Source: Isoetes taiwanensis
Taxonomy: Eukaryota; Streptophyta; Lycopodiopsida; Isoetales; Isoetaceae
Length of the DNA: 64,000 nt
Direction: 5' to 3'
NCBI GenBank assembly: GCA_021234155.1
Contig: JAJEKV010000058.1
Coordinates: forward strand, 3,107,412 to 3,171,411
Below, piece after piece: positions 25,352-36,018 of the stretch. The notes under the pieces were generated by a model that worked only from the letters and a program-made list of their open reading frames with translations, was not told the origin of the DNA and made no database searches. The translations under genes and the position numbers were made by a program. How positions within the stretch are numbered: position 1 is the stretch's first letter; every line of letters starts with the position of its first letter.

Positions 25352-26863
25352 TGTAGCGTTCGATTACGACATATACGGTCTCAAGGCATTATCGCAAATC
25401 TTACCGTCCGCGGCGATACCGCCATTCAATTGGCATTAATGCGCGGCGTGCTCTAACCAAGCAAGTAAAGCCCTAGGGAGCAACTTGCAGGGGAGTGCGC
25501 CACACTTATTAATGTCGCGCACTTTAGACCACTAACCATTAAGTGGGCATACCAAGGGTCATGGAAACCTAACCCCTCTTGATAGCCTATGTAAGGCAAC
25601 CAAACCCTAACGCTACTAGTCCACGGTCCTTCCGAGGCTCCATTTTGCGCTGGGAGTCAATCAGGCTCCCAAGATACTGACACCCTAGCTCGTCGATTTC
25701 CCTTTACGGCCGCATTTCAAGCGAAACGGTGACATGGGCGCGTGCAGAGCAGGAGGGCAAGCCCGCGGGTCGGGTATTTACGTCAATTCAATAGCCCTAA
25801 ATCGCCTTACGGGCATAGAGTTGCTATGTTAGCTATTGAATTACCCACCAGCAACCACATAGAACCACAGATAGCGGCGTAACTAAAGAATCTAACTTCT
25901 ATGATGTAAAATTAGATATTATTCTTTAGTTCTTTGATGACTATGGATGTATGGATGATCTCTGTGGACTCATTGTATTGGGAAGGGGGGTAGAGACTTA
26001 CAAACCTAGTAGTTGATGCTCCTAGCTAGTCCCTTTAGTGCACTACTAATATTAGGCACGTGTACAAAACCAAACACGGTTGTGGGTGGAGAGGGACCAG
26101 GCCCGGCTACCGAGGAGCTCATGTCGATTCATGTCCCTCTGGTAGTGCAAAATTTCTCCGGGGGACTTGGTAGCACTAGACCCTAATCTTGATTGCCCTT
26201 TAGCGTGTGACGTGCATGGGTTAAAACACTCTTGGGGTGGTGTACACCTTCCATGGAGTTGATCCGAGGTAAGAGGCGTTGGCCCTCTAGTGTGAGTGAC
26301 ATGCCCCAACTTACGGTGGGAGAAATCCTACACGCCCCATAAATGGCAGGGAGATACAGCGAGAGCAATGCCCCAGCTATACATCAGATGGGCTACAGTT
26401 CAGTCCCAAGACTTATCAACCTACTGCGCAAAGGGGTATTGCAGGGAGGGGTGGATGACCGGACTACCTTTGCCATGTCCCTTTGCAGTAACTCACTTTG
26501 TTATTGCACTGCAATGCCTTGACCTCACGGAGACTGACTTGTGATTCACTGATGTACGTGAGGTAGGAGCCCTTACGTGATGTCTTGATCTTTGTACGTG
26601 CTTGAGATACACCCAGTAAACCACACCCTCGGGGTGGTCCTATGTTGATGATGTATGTCCTACTGACATGTATATTACGCTTACACGCAGCTAGGTAGGC
26701 CACGAGAGCGGGGTAAATAATGGCCCCTAAATTCTTCCCCTTTGCGGAACATCTCAGGGATTTCGCATTGATGCACGTGGAGAAGTATATTAGCATGGGT
26801 ATGGGGGATGAGCTCACATTTGTATCACAGTGGAGTGCAGAGTATATGAGTAGGGGCGTCACA
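25352..26863 (+). repeat. 5' LTR of the chromovirus
   Basis: It starts TGTAGCGTTCGAT and ends near GGCGTCACA. It shares long blocks with the 3' copy, among them ACGGTCTCAAGGCATTAT, CTTATTAATGTCGCGCACTT, GTCCACGGTCCTTCCG, GATGATCTCTGTGGACTC and GATGCTCCTAGCTAGTCCC. It differs from that copy by many small indels. Frames inside it, such as 26464-26907 minus, are chance. Confidence 0.85.
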
Positions 26864-26864
26864 T

Positions 26865-26880
26865 TGAGTATCGAGCAATG
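26865..26880 (+). other. primer-binding site (initiator tRNA-Met type, imperfect)
   Basis: TGAGTATCGAGCAATG directly follows the LTR end. It resembles the plant TGGTATCAGAGC site with small differences, which could be decay or sequence error. Confidence 0.6.
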
Positions 26881-26999
26881 TTCTTGGGATAAGGCAAAGC
26901 AAGCCATGCTCCCGATGAGTACTAACTTGATAGGATCATAAACCTCGAAAGAAATTAGAATTTTTTCCTTGGCTTTTGTGTGGTATATGCTAGGATTAG

Positions 27000-28700
27000 T
27001 AGCAGGTTAAGTAGTGAAACATAAGGCGAAACTTCAATAAAATCTTTATAAAAGGTAAGAATGTCTCTGCGTCGGCCCGAACACAAACCTAAAAATTTAA
27101 ATTGACCACAGGCATCGTGTGAACATTAGATCAAAATCACCTTAATACTTGATGAATTTTTAATAAGGTAACATGTGCTAGGTCGAGGTTTTTAAAAGGT
27201 AAGATTTGGCCTAATTTGTATATTACATCCCTAAGGAATATGCCTAGAAGTTACATAATTTAGTCAAGAATGCACAATGTCTCTGCGTGCAGCATGAAGC
27301 TTGATCTAATTATTAGCTCGGGGCCTCAGTAGCATCGTGTGGAGACCCGGTGCCAGAAAACTCTGAAATAGAGGTACATGTTTTAAGTCAATAGGTGCCT
27401 TGGCACATTAAAAAGAGCAACTCAGGTGCAACCTAAAAAATTGCCCAAACTATAAATAGACCTAGACCCCCTCACTTTCGTGGATTTCCCTCTTTAAAAT
27501 CACGCTCGCCCCTTTTAAAAAGAGGCTGATTTTAGGCGCTGACCTCCGTCCGGCAGCCGCGTGTTAAGACATGGCGAGACAAAATAACTAGGATTACTTG
27601 AGAGGCAGAAACCGCGGCCGCCCTACTCCGGCGGATACTTGAGGGCGTCTTCTTAGGAGAGACCTTATTAGAGTAACAGGGCAAGTCGAGGAGCACCAGC
27701 GAAGAAGGATCGGCAAGGAGCTTTCGGGATGGCCAGCCAACATCGCCGACCGGGGGCGGGTGTGAGGGAGGCGAAGAAGGAGGTGCCCTTTCCGAGATAC
27801 ACGCAAGCTGAAGTGCTTTCGAGGAAGAAGGAAGGCGACCAAATCGAGAGAGTCCCTCGGCGGATGGAGAGGGAGAAGCAACAAAGGTCTGCGGCGAAGC
27901 GAGGCGAAGTACGCTAGCAAAGAAGCGAGGGACCCAAACCCCCAGAGGCGGCGAGGAGGAAGCGGCTCGAGGCATGGTCCGGATGCGAAGCAAAGAAGCG
28001 ACGCGGCGAAGAAAAGTAGGAGAAAGAAGAGGAAGAGGGAGGAAAAAGAAAGCAAGGAGGCGGGTGGAAGAGGAGCTTCGAGGGCAAGGTGTCGAGAGCA
28101 GCCCAAGAGACTAAAGACTCCTTTGGCCAAAGGTTGTCATTCAAGGCGGCCAGCGGACCGGCCCCACATCCTCCTCGGATGGCTGGGATGATAGGGATTA
28201 CAGCCCTCATCATCAAGAAGGAGAGAGTTCTTCAAAGCCGGTGTAGCTGGCCGAGGGGAGCTCCAAGACCAAGCGACCTACGGCGAGTGCGAGCACCCTT
28301 ACGACTTGGGATAGAAACAATGGCCGCTGACCTGCCCAGGAATCATGCGTGATAGACCCTATCAGGGTCTACCGGAGAAGCTCAAGGAACACAATGTGTT
28401 CCTTGAAGAAGTGGGGAGGCTTACAACTCCTATTACGGAGAATAGAGTGAGGTAGCCGAAGGTGGGCGGCCGCCGAGCGGACCCTAAAGCCACGCCCGGT
28501 AAGCCTCCAAAGCGCCAAGGAAAGCCCGGTCGAGAGGCTGAATCCCGAGGCAATCCCGGGGAGATCCGGCACTTCGAGGAGGAGTTTGACTTCCTTATTC
28601 CCAGGAAACTCCCGCCATGGGAGCTCATAAAGGAAGTGATGAAGAATCACGACACCCGACGCCCAGGGATACTTGATTGAGATCTTTGCTAACCCTACAA
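27000..28700 (+). other. GC-rich block, unrecognised; gag position of the chromovirus or a nested element
   Basis: 27500-28700 is much richer in G and C than its surroundings and open in several frames on both strands, with Arg, Lys, Glu and Pro favoured. Plus-strand frames at 27729-27917 and 28462-28680 have no recognised domain. The position after the primer site fits gag. A TATAAATAG box at about 27450 could instead belong to a nested LTR. Neither is proven. Confidence 0.3.
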
Positions 28701-28937
28701 AGCGTGAGGGCGAAACTTCGTGCAACATTTTGAAAATGCAACGTACGCGGTACATAAAAAGCACTTGGCGGTCATATCAAGGAGAGCCTTATTGATTTTG
28801 TAAAAATGATAAAATTTTTGTTTTAATACAAAGTATCTTTTTAGGTAAATTATGTGTATAATTGTACTTAACTAAGTTGAATTAGCGAGTAATGGCTTTT
28901 GTTGATAAATTGGACATATTTAAGAGCAGAAGTAGTG

Positions 28938-29190
28938 AAAAATGTCTCACCTGTTAGAGTGCCCGGAGGCTAAACCTAAAATTTGGGGAGGTGAGGCCAC
29001 GGAAGCATGTGTGAACCTTCACTCTAAACTAGACCAAAACACCTCCGTCGGGCAAGTAAGAGGTCAATCTTGCCTTAACTTCGATGAGACTAGCATGTTG
29101 ACCCTTTGTTCACCGAGATTGGACAAGTTTGACCAGAGACCAAATGTCTCACACGTCGCCGATGGCAAACCTAAAATTTAGAGTGAGCCC
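28938..29190 (+). repeat. repeated AATGTCTC...AAACCTAAAATTT units
   Basis: AATGTCTCAC, then about 20-25 bases, then AAACCTAAAATTT occurs near 28940 and 29143. A relative lies at 27069-27107. A TATAAAG box follows near 29398, so these may be pieces of a nested LTR. Confidence 0.4.
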
Positions 29191-29886
29191 GAGCATCATT
29201 AGCTGAACCTCCTAACATTTTCTCTTCCATCAACACCCAATTGACCTCTAGTTGTTGCAATAGGTTCATTAGACCATCCTATTTATGCACAAAACCTCAA
29301 AGTAGCTCCCCAATCCTCATTTTGATCCAAGATAGGTAAGAATCGTAACACTAAGATTGTTTCAAGCTATCCAAAAATTAGGGTTTTCCCTTTGTCTATA
29401 AAGCCGGGCCCTTATTTCTCCTTAGCACCCTACAAAGGCCCAACTTCCAGGCCTTCTGGCGATCTTCCGACTCCACTGAGGCTGCATGCATTTTGTGGAG
29501 TCGACCTCTAGATCCATAGCATTTCTGCTGACTTGACGTTGCCCGCCGGTCTTACATCTTACATTTGGCCAGATGTCAATGCAATTTTTAGGGTTTTCCA
29601 TAAAGAGCTAGATGTCCAAGCCCGCGTTGCGAGCAACCCGGCTTACACATGGAGGTCGTAATGCGAATTCCAAGCTAGGGTAGGGCCGAGTCCCTAGATG
29701 CAGCTTCCCCCATGCAGGTATATTTTGTCCCCAAACTGATCCCTCAAAACCTTTGCCCAAATTGAGTTAGACGTTTGGATTGAGAATGAATCCTCCTTGA
29801 ATAATTGAAGGATAGGGGGAGAAGAAAATTTCTTGGAGGGTTCTCCTACATTCGGGATTTTACTGCGAATCATGCGATTAGAGTAT
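29191..29886. other. unrecognised, between LTR-like pieces and LINE fragment
   Basis: No coding region is recognised. It contains the TATAAAG box and the sequence downstream of the ORF1-like stop. No LINE endonuclease or RT frame follows. Confidence 0.4.
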
Positions 29887-31032
29887 TCATTCCGCAGGGG
29901 GTTTCACAGGTTCTTCGATGGTGAGAACTCTGGCCCTATTCTCATGAGCCGGGGTCACCACGAGAGCACTAGGATCCACAATTTCCTTCCCCTTGGCTCT
30001 ATTAAGGATTTTGACTTCCAGATTATCTGTCTGGAAGCTAACCTTCTTCCTCCATTGCCTCCTCTGCTCTGTCATCTTATGCTCCTCTAGGTTCTGTTGT
30101 TCACGAAGCTCTCTCTCCTTTAATTTCCTCGCCTTCCTTTTTGCACTGCCATTTACATTTCTTCTTTGCTTCTGAACAGGGGTATTTTGATTTCTTTGGA
30201 TTTTCCCATTATTGGGGGTAATCCATTCATCTTCCTTACTCTGCTCCACAATCTGTCTCGGTTTTTCTGCTTTCATCCCTTTACAAATGCCTCCACCATG
30301 CAATCGGATGCCACAGATGGCACAAGGCTCAGACAGACCATTCCAAGCCAGCTTTAGAGTTTTTGGGTTCCCAAAATAATCAATGTAATGGATATTGTTG
30401 GGCACTGGTTTGAGGAGGTCAATCTGAGCCCACACTCTGGGGGCTCGATCAGGTGAGATCTCCAGAGCAATATAGTTCCCTGTATTCTTGAAAAGGGAAT
30501 ACAAGGACTGTTCATTCCAATACATGGGGTTTAGCCCCTGTAGAGATGACCAGGCCGGATGAAAAAGTTCTGTTAGGTTAAAGGAATCAAATCGGGATAC
30601 CATTTAAAGGAAAGAGCGTGTATTGGCCCTCTTGATAGTCCCTTTGGCCAGGTAGCCTGATTCCCTTGAGAGGATCTTTCATCCCCTTTGGTACGACCCC
30701 CCTATCCATTTTCCTCCCCCTTTTTTTATTTTTCCTTTTTCTTGTATTGAGTGCACCACCCTGTTAACAACTCCTAATCCTCGACCATGACTCTAGCGGT
30801 GATACACCTTCTAACCAAAAGAGCGAGCAGTTGAACACCCTTTCTTTGGCATGTTCCTATCTTCTACAAACTCCCCTAACCAAGATTCAATTACCTGCAC
30901 TTCAAGATCTTCGTCTACTGAAATGAAAGGAAAGATGGGGTGGAAAAGATCAAAGGTTGCATCTTCACCCTCCCCTAACGGCCACAAGAAATCTTGAACT
31001 TCGGCAAGGATAGAAGTATCTACATTAGCCAT
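29887..31032 (-). pseudogene. LINE-type ORF1-like gene, DUF4283 plus zinc-knuckle class, broken
   Basis: The main frame (30603-29887, 238 codons) has the order typical of plant LINE ORF1 proteins. A FHPAW...GLNPMYWNEQSLYSLFKNTGNYI segment is followed by RVWAQIDLLKPVP, then a short Cys cluster (CAICGIRLHGGGIC) where a CCHC knuckle is expected, then a basic tail. An earlier minus frame (31032-30811) starting MANVDTSILAEVQ looks like its N-terminus, with frame breaks between. ORF1 proteins bind RNA during target-primed retrotransposition. Neither ORF2 nor a poly(A) tail follows. It lies opposite to, and inside, the chromovirus, so it is a nested insertion or part of a rearrangement. Confidence 0.65.
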
Positions 31033-31854
31033 GGTCTAGGGTTCGGCCTTGCGTGATCCATTAAACTTCCTTATTTACACTTAGCGAGGTACTTGACCAT
31101 GTGAAGCTGCTTTCTCTAAACATGGGCATGTCACCGATGTGACCCACCTCATATCTTTTTCTCGTCGGTGCCTCGAGAGAGGCCTATAAAATGGGTTTGG
31201 TGTAGGTAATTCTCGCGTCATAGTATTCTGCATCCTTTTGCAGAAATCACCCACATTGACTCTAGCTATGGCGGGATTTGGGCCAAAGTGTACAATATAG
31301 CACTTTTTCTTCCTAGCTGTGAAGGATCGGTCGATAGCCCACATGCGAGAAATGGCATTGGATATAGATGATTAGGTAGGTCTAGTTAGAATTTATGGAT
31401 GGAGCAGGCGTCACGATATGAAAGTATTAATGGAAGGTGCGGCTATGGTGTCATATGAACTTCGATTACTTTAAAGCGGCGTTATTTAACAAAAAATCTA
31501 ATTGCGGCATTTATTTGCAATCGTGTGAGGGTCGGATTTCATGGTAGCTTCTCATGGATATCAAATTGCATCAAATAGGTGGAGTGACTTAGGTCGGCTG
31601 AACAAAGATTCCCTTAAGTTTTTCTACTTCTTTGGGCAATTTAGCGAAGCAGACATTTTGGCAATAAAAATAGAGTTCAAATTTTTCTACTATTTGGACA
31701 ATTACGATTCCTCACTGCTTGAAGAAAGACTATTCCTCTAATTACGCAATAGTCGGAAAAGACTATTTTGTGAGCAAATTGGAATTGATGCAAGTAAAAT
31801 TGCTACGGTATGATATTGATGCAAGAAGAAGCGAGGATTGTAGCATGATTATGG
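31033..31854. other. unrecognised junction sequence
   Basis: Between the ORF1 start and the chromovirus RNase H. Reverse transcriptase would be expected here, but no YxDD-type region or other RT motif was recognised in any frame. Probably deleted or replaced. Confidence 0.4.
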
Positions 31855-33650
31855 AAAATGAGCAGCCTTGAAACCACGCTACCGGAACTCATGACCAAGA
31901 GTTGCTTACTTGCGGTTGTATGGGGCATTAAGGATTTGGAGGCACTACACATTTGGAGGAAATTCCAACTTGACCTGAGATCATCGAGTCTCCAATGCAT
32001 TATTCCGCGCAATCACACCTCAACTTTGAGGCAAAGAAGGTGGATAAGGTTCCTCGAAGAATCGACTTGATATAGTCTATAAAGCGGAAGCTCAGCGTGG
32101 TAGCAGTGCACTTTCAAGGCACCCCACGACAACGAGTCCATTGCAATGCAATCTCCAGCTCACAGGTGACTTGGAAGGAAGGCTGAAGCAGCACTTACCC
32201 GGCAGTCTGCAGTTCAGGAAGTGGGGCGAGCTTGTGCAAAACGAAACTGAGATAGAGGAGGCCTTCAAAATTTCAAGAAGGGAAGGTAACCTCTTATACC
32301 ACAAGAATAAGTTGTCGCGTCTTGCAGTCATGGGGAGTGAGGAAGTTGATTCTTCATGACACCTAGCGACCCAATAGGCGGCCATGCGGGGATTCGCGAA
32401 GACATACTTCAAAATCAGAGCGATTACCTACTGGCGAGGCATGAAAGAAGCAGATAATACGCTATATCAAAAGTGCAGGTTGTGTCAGCAAACAAAATGA
32501 AACAGCTCAATTCGGAAGCATTAGAACCATTAGCGATTGCCAAGCGCTAAGTGGGAGGAATCGCCGACATGGACTTCATATGAGGGCTTCAAGGGCGGTG
32601 CAGAGGGAAGGATGCCTGCCTTGATGGTCATGGCGGAGCAAGTTATGAAGATGGCACATTTTGTGCCTTGCGGGACCAGCATTACTGACTATGGATCTGG
32701 CAAAGCTCTTCACAAGAAATCGCCGGGCTCCATGGCATGCGAGAGAGATCATCGACAGAGACCCAAAGTTCATGAGTGCCTTTTGGCGAGATCTTTTTCG
32801 ACAATTGACGAAATTTGTCAATGAGCATGGCTGTCATCCCTCAGACGGATGGGCAAGCGAATGGACCAGAATTTTGGAAGATAATACTTTCTGAGAAACT
32901 ATGCGGAACAAGCGGGGGGCATGTTGGAAGAGTTTATTCACTTGGTGGAGTTAAACATGACGCTTTTAGCGGGGAATCATCCCAAATATGGCGGATTCTT
33001 GATCCTTCACGGCTGCAATGCCTAACTCGGACACTTGGCACAACCATTGTCAAAAGTAGAGGTTCATGACAAATGTTGGCCGACATCGCGGCCCCAGTGG
33101 AAGAGGTTAGGGGATATCTTCTTGCGGTGGAGCAAAAAGAGCATCGGCGGCAGAGCAAACCTGCGACGGTCGAGAGGTTTTGAAGTTGGCGACAATGTTT
33201 GTAAGATCAAGGTAAGGCCAAAGCTCCGCATTGGAAACTACAAAGCTTGCTCAGGTGGGGCGAGGGTCCTTTCCGAGAATAGACAAGGAAAGTGGGTAAT
33301 CAATCCTACAAGTTAGACCTGCGGCACACTGAAAATTCATAAGGTCTTCCACGTGTAGGTTTGTTGAAGAAGCATACTCCCAAACCGGAAGAAGTAGACA
33401 CACACCAACATTGTTGGAAATAGCGAGGAAAGAGCGACTAGAGATAGTCCCAGGACTTAATCCTTGATAAAGCAATCAAGAAAACAAGTCGGAATTTCTC
33501 AATACTTGGTCAAATTGAAACGCACCCGATGGAAGACAGCGAGCGTGGAGCAAGCAATACCTCTCCTTAAGGTACGTTCATGGAGCAATGAGATGGCAAG
33601 ATCATTGTCGAAGAAATCGGCGCGACATGTCGATAGTGGTGTAGATTAAA
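31855..33650 (+). pseudogene. chromovirus pol 3' part: RNase H, H2C2, integrase, chromodomain; many frame breaks
   Basis: Domains run in order across several frames. RNase H end: LLAVVWGIKDLEALHIWRKF and RQRRWIRFLEE (31890-32070). The spacer and zinc-finger region has IGGHAGIR and KCRLCQQ (32370-32500). The integrase core has AKWEE, KMAHFVPCGTSIT, DRDPKFMSAFWRDLF and PQTDGQ (32540-32880). The C-terminal GDNV-type segment with RPKLRIGNYKA is near 33190-33250. A chromodomain remnant with SQYLVKLKRTRWK is near 33490-33550. Integrase inserts element DNA, and the chromodomain steers it to heterochromatin in this family. At least six frame shifts and stops make it inactive as written; some may be sequence error. 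Confidence 0.85.
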
Positions 33651-33652
33651 AT

Positions 33653-34405
33653 TCAGTATACATAGGATTAATCTCACGCATGCAACCTATACTAGGTATG
33701 GGTTGCATGCGTTTGGCATTATACACCGATGATGGGACCACTACGGTGATCTCTGGGGCGTGGTGGAATGTGTCATTATGTAGGCATGACGCGGTTACCT
33801 TGGATTAGGTTGTAAAGTAGATTAAAGGTCTACTTAGTCTCCGCGAGTAGATGGCTTCGAGAGATAAGAGGTCATTGAGGGAATGCATTGATAGGGAAGC
33901 ACCTACAGCCAGTACCTACGGGGAGGGACCCATCCTTCCGCCCAACTACGGGAAGGACACTATATCGCTTGGAGCGGCGCTAAAGGTGTGAAACGCGGCG
34001 GCATATAGGCATTATAGAGGCGCCGTCTCCACGGCCACGATGGAAGAAGCATCCTCTTCCTACACGGGGAGATTAGTCATGCATCCATTTAGTTAATTAG
34101 ATGGGTGGTCCCCTTATAACCATAATATTATTAATTATTGAAATGGTACTAACGTGAGTAATAAACTGTGAGGGCAATAAATGGGAGGATAAAAGGGGTC
34201 GAGCTACAAAGACTTGCAACACAATTATGTAATTAGAATGTGTTGCAAGGAATGAAAAAAATCTTAGAAAACATAATAGTTATGAAGCCCGATAACGAAT
34301 AAATACAAATATTGTTTAACTTATTGATTAAATAATAATGTTTTAAGTATTACCTAAGGTAATATTAATAAATGTATAAAGTGTAATAATAATAAAGTGT
34401 ATGCA
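33653..34405 (+). mobile_element. probable nested solo LTR or small LTR element
   Basis: About 750 bases separate the chromodomain end from the conserved sequence before the purine tract, where related elements have little. It begins TGTAGATTAAAATTCAG and ends GTGTATGCATCA, so it has TG...CA ends. It holds a TATA-like GATAAAAGGGG near 34190 and AATAAA-like strings. Ends and target duplication are not certain. Confidence 0.4.
33677..33711. repeat. strong hairpin
   Basis: CGCATGCAACCTATAC, TAG, GTATGGGTTGCATGCG: 16-base arms with one mismatch around a 3-base loop. Confidence 0.9.
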
Positions 34406-34470
34406 TCAAGTTGTTGCGGGGACAAAAGTCCCAGGTAGGAGACCCACGATCTTTGCGGACATCATCATTT

Positions 34471-34483
34471 AAGGTGGGAAGAA
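34471..34483 (+). other. polypurine tract before the 3' LTR
   Basis: AAGGTGGGAAGAA, five bases before the 3' LTR start, where plus-strand DNA synthesis would begin. Confidence 0.6.
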
Positions 34484-34487
34484 TGCT

Positions 34488-36018
34488 TGACCTTCGATGC
34501 GACATACGGTCTCAAGGCATTATACCGTGTACTGCACCGTCGCAGCATTACCGCGTCATTCAATTGGCGGTAATGCGCCCGACTGACAACCAAGCAAGTG
34601 GCGCCCTAGGGGGCAACTTGCAAGGGAATGCTTACACTTATTAATGTCGCGCACTTTGGGCATCCACCAACCATTAAGTGGGCATACCAGGGTCATGGAA
34701 ACCTAACCTAGCCCCATTAGCCTATGTAAGGCAACCCAAACCCCTAACTTTCCTTTTCGTCCACGGTCCTTCCGGAGGCTCCATTTACAGCGTGCTTCAA
34801 GAGTCAATCCCGACTCCCAAGATACACTTTGAGAGCACTCTAGCTTCGTCAGTTCCTTTTCGACGCATCACCAAAGCAAGGCCCGGCGACATGGGCGCTG
34901 TCCAGAAGCTTGAGGAGGAGCAAGGCCGCAGGTCCGGGTATTTAAATTGATTCAATAGCCTAAAAGCGTAGCCGGGCATAGGGGTTAGCATGTTTAGCCT
35001 ATTGAATTACCCTGCTGTACATAAAACCCTAGATAGTGGTAACTAAAAGAATCTAACTTCTATGATGCGAGTAGATATTATTCTTTAGTTCTTTGATGAT
35101 ATGGATGTATGGATGATCTCTGTGGACTCATTGTATTGGGAAGGGGTAGAGACCTACAAGCCTAGTAGTTGATGCTCCTAGCTAGTCCCTTTAAGCGCAC
35201 TACTAATATTAAAACCTGTGTACAAGAACCAAACACAGTTTGTGGGTGGAGAGGACGGGCCAACACAAGGGGCTCATGTCTGATTCATGAAGCTGTCCCT
35301 CACGGTAGTAAGGCCTACTCCGGGGACTTGGCCCACTAGACCTAATGCTGCATTTGCCACTGCGTGCAGTGATACATGGGTTAGAGCACTCTTGGGGTGG
35401 TGTACACCTTCCTTGGAGTTGATCCCGAGTAGCGGTGGCCCTCCCAATTACCGGCTGAGTCGACATGCTAGCTTTTGGTGGGAGAAATCCTACTGCCCCA
35501 TCCGAGGCTGGGAGATGCACAGCGAGGCAGTGCTTGGCTATGCATCCGTTGGGCTGATCCGATCCCAAGACTTATCAGCCTACTACGCAAAGTGTGCCGC
35601 GGGAGAGGCGGATAGGCGGACTACCCAACTACCCATGTCCCTTTGCCGGCCAACTCCACTTGTTATTACCTAAATACGCTTGACCTCTAGAGACCGCTTG
35701 TCCCGGTCCACCCACATTATTATGAGCCGGGTAGAACTCCCTTATTAATGCTTGATCTTTGTACTGATGCGGATATGTGGTGAGCCACCCTCGAGGGTGG
35801 TCCTATGTTATTGATGTATGTACTATGACGTATGTGCAGCTTCAGCGGCCTAGGTAGGCCACGGGAGCGGAGGTAAATGACCCTTCATTCTTCCCAGCTA
35901 CGGAACATCTCAAGGGTTGCGGTGATGCGTGGAGGCTATTCCAGCATGGAAGTGGTATGGGGGATGAACTCTTGCTTGTATATCTGGTGGAGTGCAGGTA
36001 TATGAGTAGGGAGCGTCC
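34488..36018 (+). repeat. 3' LTR of the chromovirus
   Basis: Starts TGACCTTCGATGCGACATAC and ends near AGGGAGCGTC, co-linear with the 5' LTR throughout. Indels of 1-10 bases are frequent, often within CG-rich strings, so an insertion age from LTR divergence would be unreliable on this sequence. Confidence 0.85.

Larger units (their letters stand above)
25352..36018 (+). mobile_element. Ty3/gypsy chromovirus, both LTRs present, interior rearranged
   Basis: Two direct repeats of about 1.5 kb (25352-26863 and 34488-36018) flank 7.6 kb. The 5' copy is followed by an initiator tRNA-Met-type primer site, the 3' copy is preceded by a purine tract, and RNase H, integrase and chromodomain remains lie just upstream in the same orientation, the order expected for this family. 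Reverse transcriptase and protease are not visible; that space holds a GC-rich block and a minus-strand LINE ORF1-like fragment. A further probable LTR sits between the chromodomain and the purine tract. A clear 5-bp target duplication could not be read at the estimated edges. Confidence 0.8.

Noticed and set aside
26052-26941. Frames of up to 147 codons on both strands
   Set aside because: They lie inside the 5' LTR, and the 3' LTR does not keep them open.
27532-28764. Minus-strand frames of up to 178 codons
   Set aside because: GC-rich sequence open on both strands. Leu/Ser/Pro/Arg composition, no domain, and opposite to the chromovirus.
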